This document shows, piece by piece, positions 7,582 to 15,220 of a stretch of 20,253 bases of DNA. The notes beneath the pieces are model-generated. The model saw only the letters and a program-made list of their open reading frames with translations. It did not search any database and was not told the DNA's origin. This stretch comes from 2-01-FULL-45-10 sp964433975 (GTDB lineage Bacteria; Omnitrophota; Gorgyraeia; 2-01-FULL-45-10): contig CAYSSS010000029.1 in assembly GCA_964433975.1 (NCBI GenBank), forward strand, positions 1 through 20,253, in the 5' to 3' direction. A program made the translations under genes and the position numbers. Position 1 is the first letter of the stretch, and every line of letters begins with the position of its first letter.

Positions 7582-8729
7582 TTTTGTCCTCCTATTTTTA
7601 ATGTTTTAATAAATCGCCCTTGCTTATTATTTTGGTCATAAAACACCCATGGCATATCAGCCTTTGGCATTCTCACTCGGCCAAGTTCAACGGCACATGC
7701 AACAGGCATGGCTGGGAATATTGATAAATGACTGTTTTTGCCGTGAGCTTTATTAATTTCAACCATTAGCTTACGCACGGTAGCACGGTAACCGGACAGT
7801 TGATCCTTGCTTTTCAAAAAATCGTTGTGGGGCTTATCTATAGTAAGCTCCCAAATGGATATTTTTTTGCCAAGAACCGCTGTAATTCTATCCGAACAAA
7901 TCGAACCGCTAAGCGAGATAATTAATACTGGCGGGTATCTAAAACTACTAGGCGTTTTAATCTTAAACTTTAATTTACTTATCTTATTCAACCATTGCCA
8001 AGTGGAATGCGGCTCGCGATGAAGTTGATAAACCTGCGTCGGTATTTTATCAGTCAGCAAAGCTCCTAAGAGTGCCATTAGTGGCATAGGCGCTAAAGCA
8101 AAGATTGAAAAATGACACGGATTGGCTTCCTCAATTAGAGGACGAATTTTTCGTTCAAAAGCGGCCTTAATATTCTTCTCTTCGGTCTTCCAATAATCCG
8201 TTTGGTCATCTTTACCCTCCCAACTCATGGATAAGCAAATGGGGCGTTCCTCTGTAGGATACCATTCCGGGAAAACGGCCTCTTTAGCATGCTCTGGCTG
8301 AAGCATCGATTTTTCTTCGCCTATATTAGCACCATAGAGAATAATATGAGATTTTTTACTGGGATTAACGCCAGATACAATGGCTATCCGCTTTTCATGC
8401 TCCTCTTTCCAATAACGCAATAGCTTCACTGAATAACGTACACCATCATGGTCTAAATCAATTATCTTATGGCAATCATGGCAAAGTAGCATTAGATTTG
8501 ATAATTTGTTGAGTTTTTTTGTTGCTGATTTTGATGGACTCCATCCACGAGGCCCTTTTTCAGAAAAAGACCAAATGTGAGCGATTTCAGAGATATTCCC
8601 TTGCTCTTGTGTTATTGGCGATTTATAGAGAGGACGATTACAACTGTTAAATTCGCACCGTCCTGCAGCACGGGCCCAAAGCGCCGTTACAACCTTTTGC
8701 TTCAGGTTTCTAGTAACTTCTGTGTTCAT
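7578..8729 (-). CDS. cap5: CBASS effector Cap5, HNH nuclease-SAVED fusion
   Basis: This 383-residue protein joins an N-terminal HNH endonuclease to a SAVED sensor. The HNH part shows C25 and C30 (CEFNSC), H51 in AHIWSF, N78 and CHDCH at 83-87, i.e. the beta-beta-alpha-metal core plus zinc-binding cysteines. From about residue 150 the SAVED domain follows, with a hydrophobic Rossmann-like pattern (FSIFALAPMPLMALLGALL, PPVLIISLSG and SIFPAMPVACAVELGR). In Cap5 proteins SAVED binds the cyclic nucleotide, drives tetramerisation and unleashes indiscriminate DNA cutting, killing the infected cell. It is the first CBASS gene here, 40 bp after the metallopeptidase gene, with a modest AAAGG ribosome site, and overlaps the CD-NTase start by 4 nt. 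All core HNH residues are present. Confidence 0.92.
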   Translation of the reverse strand: MNTEVTRNLKQKVVTALWARAAGRCEFNSCNRPLYKSPITQEQGNISEIAHIWSFSEKGPRGWSPSKSATKKLNKLSNLMLLCHDCHKIIDLDHDGVRYSVKLLRYWKEEHEKRIAIVSGVNPSKKSHIILYGANIGEEKSMLQPEHAKEAVFPEWYPTEERPICLSMSWEGKDDQTDYWKTEEKNIKAAFERKIRPLIEEANPCHFSIFALAPMPLMALLGALLTDKIPTQVYQLHREPHSTWQWLNKISKLKFKIKTPSSFRYPPVLIISLSGSICSDRITAVLGKKISIWELTIDKPHNDFLKSKDQLSGYRATVRKLMVEINKAHGKNSHLSIFPAMPVACAVELGRVRMPKADMPWVFYDQNNKQGRFIKTLKIGGQK

Positions 8730-8769
8730 TAAAATTACCTTTATCTTTTTAAACTACGAACGTTTATGC

Positions 8770-9510
8770 TTAAAAATAGAATTTATGCCCTTCTTTGCGA
8801 AGTCGATCGCGCCTTACTTCATAATCAGGCATTATGCTGCCTAACAATTTCCAAAATTCCTGCGAATGATTTGGCTGCTTTAAATGTGAAAGCTCATGAG
8901 CTACAACGTAATCAATTAGAGACAAAGGAGCCATAATTACATGCCAATTGAATCTGACCTTACCTTTATGGCTACAGCTGCCCCACCGCTTACTTTGGTT
9001 TGCTAAAGCGAACTCTGCTGGTGCAAGGTCTAGTTTCTTAGCGTAAATTTTAATGCGATTAAATAAAGCGTTGCGAGCATGTCTCTTGTACCAATTAGTT
9101 AGTAGCTTCCTCATGACTCGCTTCTTACCCACTTCTGTATATTCCCCATTTATGGAAACTACGAAGCATCCATTCGTAAATTTTACTTTGCCCGAAGCTG
9201 CTTTATCTAATCTCAAAACTTTAAGACGAAACTGCCGACCCAGATATAAAAATGTTTCGCCATTAGCGAACTCTCTCTTGGGAAGAAATTCACCCACTTC
9301 TTCAATTTGCTTCTGCTTCTTTACAATCCAATCAGCTTTAGAATGTACCAATTTCATTAGGGAATCAATTGATGGGCCTAACGGTGCCCTCAGAAATACT
9401 CCTTCGTGGGGGTCAACAAAAAGACTTATAGTCCTTCTTCTGTTGCTTCGTCGTATGAAGAAGTCTATATTCCGGCTTCCGAATGCTATTGCTGCCTTTT
9501 CCGTTATCAT
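8770..9510 (-). CDS. YgjP-like zinc metallopeptidase (DUF45/M48-like)
   Basis: This 246-residue protein matches the YgjP/WLM-like family. It has a beta-rich N-terminal half (about 1-120), the conserved RWGSCS at 175-180, and the zinc motif VVAHELSHL (H205, E206, H209) with a third ligand H215 in NHSQEFW. There is no signal peptide, so it is probably cytosolic. The gene overlaps the hsdR stop by an ATGA, so it is translationally coupled to the restriction subunit. Small YgjP proteins are often found beside type I restriction genes; whether they trim HsdR, regulate restriction or act as a separate effector is not settled. The active-site triad is complete. It sits exactly at the junction between the restriction and CBASS modules. 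Confidence 0.85.
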   Translation of the reverse strand: MITEKAAIAFGSRNIDFFIRRSNRRRTISLFVDPHEGVFLRAPLGPSIDSLMKLVHSKADWIVKKQKQIEEVGEFLPKREFANGETFLYLGRQFRLKVLRLDKAASGKVKFTNGCFVVSINGEYTEVGKKRVMRKLLTNWYKRHARNALFNRIKIYAKKLDLAPAEFALANQSKRWGSCSHKGKVRFNWHVIMAPLSLIDYVVAHELSHLKQPNHSQEFWKLLGSIMPDYEVRRDRLRKEGHKFYF

Positions 9511-12488
9511 TTAATCAACCTTACCCTCGCTAAATCCATAATCCTAGCAATTAAGACTTCAATCTCCTCAAACTGATAGCCTCCTGAACGAAGAATGCTC
9601 TTTATCTGCCTACGCATTTCTCGCTGAACGTCATCTTTATGCACCCAATCTATAACGGCTAAATTATCTAAAGCCTTAACGATCGAACGGGCTAGAGCTT
9701 CATAGCTATTGTCATCTTTTTTACCATTACTCGCCTTTAGCATCTTATAGAACGCATATTCTGTTTCTGTGAAGCCTAGGTCTTCGGCTACTTTGCCGAT
9801 ATTACGCATTTCCTCAACCAATGAATCTAGGCGCTTAAGCTCCTCAACAGCATCTATCCTTTGCTGTCTCTTCTCTTCGATTATCTTTTCAAGACGCGCT
9901 TTTAACGATTCGAAGAATACAGGATCTTCTTGGAGATGAACGTGGATTTCATGCCGCATAGCATGTTCAATTTCGCTCGCTCTTGCTTCTGGGGTAGTAA
10001 GGTTTTCAACAAATTCGTCAAACTTCTTTGAAAAAATAGAAACTGGCTCAAGCAGTCTCTGCACGCCATCTGTTTTTATATGCTCCTCAATAAGCTGCCT
10101 CACCTTTGCACCGCAACTTGATAGGTCGAGGGAAGAGTCTCTAAAACGAGCTCGCGCGGCATTCCTAATCTTACCTAGCCATTTTAAATCAGAGCCATAA
10201 CGTAATGCTGCTGGATCTGGTAAAACCATATCCATGCTCTGTGCAAAACGTCTGAATGCAAGATCAAATTCTGCTCTTATATCTTCTGGCTCTACTATTT
10301 TTATACATGCCTCAAGATCATCTCTGGTCACTTTATCAAAGAAATGCATAGCAATTCTATGACGTGCCTCAAGTCTTGGTAATTCATCCGTTTTGGGAGT
10401 TAACGCTCCTACTATATCAGTAGGTTGAAATACAATAAGCGCCTCTTGTAGGTCTTTTGAGATACCCCAATAGTCAATTACAAGGCCATAGTCTTTTTTA
10501 TCTGCGGTTCTATTTACACGTGCTATCGCCTGCAGGAGTGTGTGGTCTTTGAGAGGGCTATCTATATACATTACTTGCTCTATGGGAGCATCAAAACCCG
10601 TTAAAAGCTTATCGCAGACAATGATAATAGCCAACTTTTCGACAGGATCTTCCTTAAAGCTACGAATTATCTCCTTCTCCTCTGCCTGAGTCTTGTGGTG
10701 CTTTTTAAGCCGTTGCGGATCATTATTACTGCCTGATATTAAAACTGCTGATGGCGGGCCGCTGAGTTTATCTAGCATCTCCTTATACATAATAGCAGCT
10801 TCTCTGCTCGGAGTAACAATCTGAGCCTTAAAGCCATTTGGCATGATGAATTTCTCATAGTGATCAATGATATCGAGGCATATAGCTTCAACTCTAGAGG
10901 ACGCAAGGCCAATTATTTCTTCTGTGGCATATTTCCGCTTTATTTCTTCACGTTCTTTTTCACTATATTCCTGAAAATACCTATCAAAAAGGGTATCAAG
11001 ATTCTCTCCTTGTACATGAACATCGGGGAGCCTGCTTTCATAATAAATGGGGACAGTAGCCCCATCCTGTACGGCTTGCTCAATTGTATAGGTATGAATA
11101 TATGGGCCGAAGGTCTGTATGGTACTGCGATCTTTCTTATCTATTGGTGTGCCTGTAAAGCCAAAGAAGCACGCATTGGGTAGCGCCTGCCTCATATTGG
11201 CTGCTAAGTTCTTGTACTGCGTTCTGTGTGCCTCATCCACCATTACAAATGCATTCTCTGCATCTGACAACACAGGATGCCCTATATCTTCGGATGCCTC
11301 TTGAAACTTCTGAATAGTGGTTACGACTGTTTGTCCATTTCCCTGCCTAATAAGCTCTCGCAAATTAGCCACACTTTTTGCCTGTGCCGGATTCGGGAAG
11401 CCACATCTCTGGAATGTCCCAACAATCTGATTATCAAGGTCTATACGATCCGTAACAATGACTAGGGTAGGATTTTCAAGTTCCCTACATCTTTTTAGCT
11501 TAACTGCAAGCCAAAGCATAGAAAGAGACTTACCTGACCCTTGCGTATGCCAAATAACGCCTCCGCGCTTCCTGGAACTTTTTTCCTTTTGGATTCTTCT
11601 GATGGCATTATTGACAGCTATGAATTGCTGATAACGGGCTATCTTCTTTATGGTCTTACCACCTTCAACCTCAAAAGAAATAAAATTCCTGATTATATCA
11701 AGCAGATTACCGATTTCAAGCAGCCCATATATAAGAATATCTTGTGGATTAGGTGTCCTCCCAAATAATCTTTTGGTATATTTTTCGTTTAATTCATCGA
11801 GGTTAATCGGATATGGAACCTTCCATTCGAGATAATGACGATATGGGGTATAAGCAGTAGCATATTTTGCTTGCTGCCCACATGTAGCTATAAGAAGCTG
11901 CATAGTTTCGAATAGCTTGGGCGCACCCCTATCCTTATACTCCTCTTTTAGCTCCTGATATCTGAAGAGCTGTTCGATAGCTTTATTAATAGGATCGAGA
12001 ATCGTGGGGTTTTTACACTCTATTAAAACGACAGGGATACCATTAATAAAAACAACAACATCGCACTTAATATTTTCTTTTGGCCCTGCAACCTTAAATT
12101 GCCGAGTCACAACGCACTCATTTTTCTCTGGGTGCTCAAAATCAATGAAAGATACGCTGTGGCCCTTTTTGCCTTGCCCATCCACTATATCCTGCTCAAT
12201 AGAGATACCGTGAACTAAAGACGTATAAATCTTTTCATTTGCCTCGATAAGACTCGTGGCCGGAACTGTGGTTATAGCGCGAACCGCCTTTTTAAGATTC
12301 TCATCTGAAAGCCAAGGATTTATCTCCTTCAGCTTTTTCTCCAGGCGGGAGGCTAGCACTATCTCTTTTAGACTGCCTCGCTCTGTCTCCAATTGCTCAG
12401 GAGGGACAAACGTATACCCTAGAGCCTGTAGTAGCTCAACGGTCGAGTCTTCTGATAGGTGTAACTCGTTCCAACCTTTACTGGTCAT
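9507..12488 (-). CDS. hsdR: Type I restriction endonuclease subunit R (HsdR)
   Basis: HsdR translocates and cleaves unmodified DNA in complex with HsdM and HsdS. Counting from a TTG at 12500, the PD-(D/E)xK nuclease is at D147 and E161-C-K163 (KCDVVV and VVLIECK). The SF2 translocase has Walker A TQGSGKS at 319-325, DEAH at 422-425, FTGTP just after, and the helicase C-terminal box with QAIARVNR. The C-terminal part is helical and contacts HsdM. I place the start at the ATG at 12488 (993 residues) because GAGG lies 6 nt upstream; the TTG at 12500 has no SD. It follows the SLATT gene within the same operon, and the three inserted genes lie between it and hsdS. All catalytic motifs are intact. 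Confidence 0.95.
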   Translation of the reverse strand: MTSKGWNELHLSEDSTVELLQALGYTFVPPEQLETERGSLKEIVLASRLEKKLKEINPWLSDENLKKAVRAITTVPATSLIEANEKIYTSLVHGISIEQDIVDGQGKKGHSVSFIDFEHPEKNECVVTRQFKVAGPKENIKCDVVVFINGIPVVLIECKNPTILDPINKAIEQLFRYQELKEEYKDRGAPKLFETMQLLIATCGQQAKYATAYTPYRHYLEWKVPYPINLDELNEKYTKRLFGRTPNPQDILIYGLLEIGNLLDIIRNFISFEVEGGKTIKKIARYQQFIAVNNAIRRIQKEKSSRKRGGVIWHTQGSGKSLSMLWLAVKLKRCRELENPTLVIVTDRIDLDNQIVGTFQRCGFPNPAQAKSVANLRELIRQGNGQTVVTTIQKFQEASEDIGHPVLSDAENAFVMVDEAHRTQYKNLAANMRQALPNACFFGFTGTPIDKKDRSTIQTFGPYIHTYTIEQAVQDGATVPIYYESRLPDVHVQGENLDTLFDRYFQEYSEKEREEIKRKYATEEIIGLASSRVEAICLDIIDHYEKFIMPNGFKAQIVTPSREAAIMYKEMLDKLSGPPSAVLISGSNNDPQRLKKHHKTQAEEKEIIRSFKEDPVEKLAIIIVCDKLLTGFDAPIEQVMYIDSPLKDHTLLQAIARVNRTADKKDYGLVIDYWGISKDLQEALIVFQPTDIVGALTPKTDELPRLEARHRIAMHFFDKVTRDDLEACIKIVEPEDIRAEFDLAFRRFAQSMDMVLPDPAALRYGSDLKWLGKIRNAARARFRDSSLDLSSCGAKVRQLIEEHIKTDGVQRLLEPVSIFSKKFDEFVENLTTPEARASEIEHAMRHEIHVHLQEDPVFFESLKARLEKIIEEKRQQRIDAVEELKRLDSLVEEMRNIGKVAEDLGFTETEYAFYKMLKASNGKKDDNSYEALARSIVKALDNLAVIDWVHKDDVQREMRRQIKSILRSGGYQFEEIEVLIARIMDLARVRLIK

Positions 12489-12496
12489 AGATAACC

Positions 12497-12916
12497 TCAA
12501 TTACATTTCGATGTTTCGGTTCTTCCAAATATCCATTTTGCATGCTCTTGTGAAACCAGCGATTCAACCCTCTCTGCCAATAATGAAACTCTGCCCTCTG
12601 CCTTGCAATATGGTCCGGCGTTTCCTAAATATAAATATTTTTCATGCCTGAGCGCTTCGCATGTTGAGCGATACGTAATCCAGTTGTTATGAAATTGATT
12701 CAGCTGTTGAAGGCCTTCAATAATAACGATCAGTAAGCCCAAGCTAGCAGTCAATAAAGCAGGTGCGGAAAAACCAGCAGTAAAAGGTATCGACGCTGCT
12801 GAAATCATTTCAATAATCTTGCACCTCTTAAAATACTTCTGGTTAGCCATGCTCTTTTTATCATACCAATCAATCTGCTCATCCAATCTTGTAAGAGTAG
12901 GATTATTTTCACTCAT
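12497..12916 (-). CDS. SLATT/DUF4231-family two-TM membrane protein
   Basis: This 139-residue protein has two predicted membrane segments (about 33-49 and 51-72) followed by a cytosolic helical part containing W79-x-x-Y-R, CEALRHEKYLYL (86-97) and a final RVESLVSQEHAKW. That pattern fits the DUF4231 branch of the SLATT superfamily. SLATT proteins have been proposed to be pore-forming effectors of nucleotide-triggered immunity, paired with sensors such as CD-NTases or TIR-type enzymes. Here the gene is 1 bp after a TIR gene, with SD GGAG overlapping that gene's end, and just ahead of hsdR. No catalytic residues are expected. I infer it is the membrane-damaging arm of the inserted cassette; a structural role is possible. 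Confidence 0.8.
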   Translation of the reverse strand: MSENNPTLTRLDEQIDWYDKKSMANQKYFKRCKIIEMISAASIPFTAGFSAPALLTASLGLLIVIIEGLQQLNQFHNNWITYRSTCEALRHEKYLYLGNAGPYCKAEGRVSLLAERVESLVSQEHAKWIFGRTETSKCN

Positions 12917-12917
12917 T

Positions 12918-13307
12918 TTAGTCTCCTATTAATTCACCGAGTCTTTTGGGATCCCAGGGGTAGAAATTTAATTTCTTTTCTCTTATAAGCGTAGGTAAAA
13001 CAGCACTGTCAATTCCTTTGAGCGCCATAGCAATTATCCTATTACCACATTCATCACTTTTTTCGAGCTCCCAATCAACCCATCCGCTTTTGTGCGTCTC
13101 CTTTCCTATCAAACAAACGGTAACGCTTGACCTTTTTATCTTATCGCCGATCACGCTTTTAATATAATCAGAGTTCTGGCTATCAACCGCGACACCTAAA
13201 GACTCATCATAGAAATCCAAATCAAAATTGGGATTCGCAAGCAATAGTTTCAATCCTTTTACCTGCTGAATATCCTCATAAGCATAACTCAAAAAAACTC
13301 TTTTCAC
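12918..13307 (-). CDS. ThsB-like TIR (DUF1863) protein
   Basis: A single-domain protein of 129 residues. It begins MKRVFLSYAYED, as in Thoeris ThsB (where the memory-based comparison is KRVFFSFHYQD), and contains SSVTVCLIGKETHKSGWVDWE, which mirrors ThsB's TSVTCVLIG...WVRYEI. E80 in WVDWE is the expected catalytic glutamate of NAD-consuming TIR domains. ThsB proteins sense infection and convert NAD into a cyclic ADP-ribose-type signal. The gene starts at a GTG with SD AAGGAG 7 nt upstream, 10 bp after the protease gene. It lacks the C-terminal extension of B. cereus ThsB. There is no ThsA (SLOG/Sir2) partner nearby; the protease and the SLATT protein occupy that position. I infer a signal-producing role from this family resemblance. 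Confidence 0.83.
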   Translation of the reverse strand: MKRVFLSYAYEDIQQVKGLKLLLANPNFDLDFYDESLGVAVDSQNSDYIKSVIGDKIKRSSVTVCLIGKETHKSGWVDWELEKSDECGNRIIAMALKGIDSAVLPTLIREKKLNFYPWDPKRLGELIGD

Positions 13308-13317
13308 TGGTATCTCC

Positions 13318-13989
13318 TTATGATTTAGCTAATTCCGCTATTGCCTTTATGTGCTCCCACGATACCGCCATAAATATATTCGCATCACCGGCATCCTTTG
13401 ATGGGCTATTTGCAAGCATACCTATGACTTTCACAGGATCACTCTTTAATACTATAGGAGCTCCACTATAACCACCTGTCACCGCGCCGGTTATCTGGAT
13501 CTGTTTCACGAGTCCTTGCTGACGCAGTTGTGCACCAATAACGCCTTCAGAAAACGTTGGGTCGTGTGCTGCATCAAGAAGCTGAAGCCCTAGCGGAAAT
13601 CCGGCATATTGTACAGACTCGCCCACCGAGGGATACTTATCTGCCAGTTCCAGGCCAGATAACAACTCTTTATCTAATACTTCTTTAGGCGTATCCGCGG
13701 CCAGACGCAGGACCGCTAAATCATGAGAAAAATCCAGCAGCTCAACATGGGCACGCATAAATTTTCCTCGATTCCCAATAACTAATAGTCCAGCTATTTC
13801 TAGAGGAGCCCCAACAAGGGTTCCAACAACATGAGCACATGTAATCAGGATATTGTAGCCCTTCAACCAAAAAGCAGTTCCTATAACATTCAGGGAATCA
13901 GCGAACACTTTCCCTGAGTTGGGCTGAAATTTTGGACGAAATATTCCTACGGGTCGAACTGCACCATAAACTATCGGGCCATTACTCAT
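13318..13989 (-). CDS. Cytosolic trypsin-like serine protease
   Basis: This 223-residue protein is a chymotrypsin-fold protease with a complete catalytic triad: H53 in LITCAHVV, D90 in SHDLAVLRL and S175 in GGYSGAPI (a variant of the usual GNSGGP, with Y at -1 and A at +2). No signal peptide, membrane anchor or PDZ domain is visible, so unlike DegP/HtrA it should act in the cytosol. The start has an AGGAGG SD and lies 10 bp after hsdS. Trypsin-like domains are known in bacterial conflict systems, where they are activated by a sensor partner. The tight link to the TIR and SLATT genes suggests one system: perhaps a TIR-made signal activates it, or it processes SLATT. Its target is unknown. Confidence 0.85.
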   Translation of the reverse strand: MSNGPIVYGAVRPVGIFRPKFQPNSGKVFADSLNVIGTAFWLKGYNILITCAHVVGTLVGAPLEIAGLLVIGNRGKFMRAHVELLDFSHDLAVLRLAADTPKEVLDKELLSGLELADKYPSVGESVQYAGFPLGLQLLDAAHDPTFSEGVIGAQLRQQGLVKQIQITGAVTGGYSGAPIVLKSDPVKVIGMLANSPSKDAGDANIFMAVSWEHIKAIAELAKS

Positions 13990-13999
13990 TGATTTCCTC

Positions 14000-15220
14000 C
14001 TATGTTTTTACTCTTACCTCGCCAGTCAATAGGGCTTGGGCCAAACTAGCCTTAAGATGTTTTAAGAAGCTAATTCCTTCTTTTTCCTTAATAATATTCT
14101 CATCCATTAGGTCTAGCGACATCCCTATTAGCTCCTGCTCCTCCTTCGGAGGTTTAGGTATATAGAAAGCAGCTAGTACTTTTTTGCTGATAATGGGTAC
14201 GGCTTGCCTTCCTGCCATTAATTTAAACAAGCTTGAAAGCTTATCCATTAAGTGGAAAACGTATCTATAATCCCACTCATCGTTACAGACAATGCTGTTG
14301 ATCTGCTGATTTGTAGTCATGTCTTGTGTGGCTATGCCAACTTTACCTATCGTGGAACCAATACATACTATTAGGATCGAGCCCTTTGGAACCGCCCTTG
14401 CTACGGTTAATCCTTTTTTTGATAAATATTTCTTAGTAACTTGAATGTATTTTTCAGTCCCTAAATCGCCTGGCGTTGCCCATGGACAAGCTACACCATA
14501 GTAATCTGGTCTTTTTGTTGAAGGGGTGGTACCGGTAATAATTTCTCCCACGTCATTTATTCTGACAACATCCCATGTTTTAGGAATTTGCCCTACACTA
14601 GTTTTCCTAAATTCTTTATGCTTTCCTGGCATTCCACCAACAAATAAATCTCGCTTAAGCCCCTTTTTCACAACTTCTATTTGATTAACCACAGCCTGAG
14701 TTTGTGCAATAACAGAATCAATGCCGTCGAGGACTGAAATTATCTGTTTCTGTTCATGCTCCGGAGGCAGATCAAATGGAAAATCTGCGAGGAATGAAAA
14801 ATTCAGTGAATTTCGGACGCTGCCTTGGGTACTAGCCTTAACAAGGTTCCTAAAGCGCAGGCTTAATATCCAGTGGTCGAGATAGGCTCCATCTAAGCCT
14901 CCCTTTGCTTCAAATATAATATACATTGGGCTTAGCAGCCCTTTCTTGAATTCCTTCAAGCGCGCTATTGAACCGACATTGACCCTCGATGGGTTATATG
15001 CAAATTGCCCTTGCTGAACGATTTTGTAATTAGACAGGTCCTTACTGAACACTTTTTTGTCAAAATGCTCTTCTGACATTGAAAAGCCCGGTCTATTTGT
15101 GACGCTCAAAACGGGCGTGCCATTATCTCCGCTCGTGTCATTGCGCTCGCTAAGTTCAGCAAGATATTCGCCAAGCTTAATGCGCTTCCATCCGAAAGGC
15201 GTCTTGTGGCTATTTCTCAT
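14000..15220 (-). CDS. hsdS: Type I restriction specificity subunit S (HsdS)
   Basis: This 406-residue protein has the standard layout of two target-recognition domains (TRD1 about 5-160, TRD2 about 205-375) separated and ended by conserved coiled-coil helices. Spacer 1 is marked by PPEHEQKQIISVLDGIDSVI (~158-178) and spacer 2 by PPKEEQELI. HsdS reads the bipartite target sequence and positions HsdM and HsdR. The gene overlaps the end of hsdM by 11 nt and starts at an ATG with a weak GGA ribosome site. The next gene downstream is the protease, so the usual hsdS-hsdR junction has been opened by three foreign genes. The recognition sequence cannot be deduced. Confidence 0.93.
   Translation of the reverse strand: MRNSHKTPFGWKRIKLGEYLAELSERNDTSGDNGTPVLSVTNRPGFSMSEEHFDKKVFSKDLSNYKIVQQGQFAYNPSRVNVGSIARLKEFKKGLLSPMYIIFEAKGGLDGAYLDHWILSLRFRNLVKASTQGSVRNSLNFSFLADFPFDLPPEHEQKQIISVLDGIDSVIAQTQAVVNQIEVVKKGLKRDLFVGGMPGKHKEFRKTSVGQIPKTWDVVRINDVGEIITGTTPSTKRPDYYGVACPWATPGDLGTEKYIQVTKKYLSKKGLTVARAVPKGSILIVCIGSTIGKVGIATQDMTTNQQINSIVCNDEWDYRYVFHLMDKLSSLFKLMAGRQAVPIISKKVLAAFYIPKPPKEEQELIGMSLDLMDENIIKEKEGISFLKHLKASLAQALLTGEVRVKT

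Noticed and set aside
9053..9514. 153-residue plus-strand open frame opposite the metallopeptidase gene
   Set aside because: It is a shadow of the minus-strand YgjP-like gene, whose zinc motif and coupling are clear.
12918..13307. Calling the locus a standard Thoeris system
   Set aside because: The ThsB-like protein is present but no ThsA (SLOG/Sir2 or macro-TM type) is encoded in the window.
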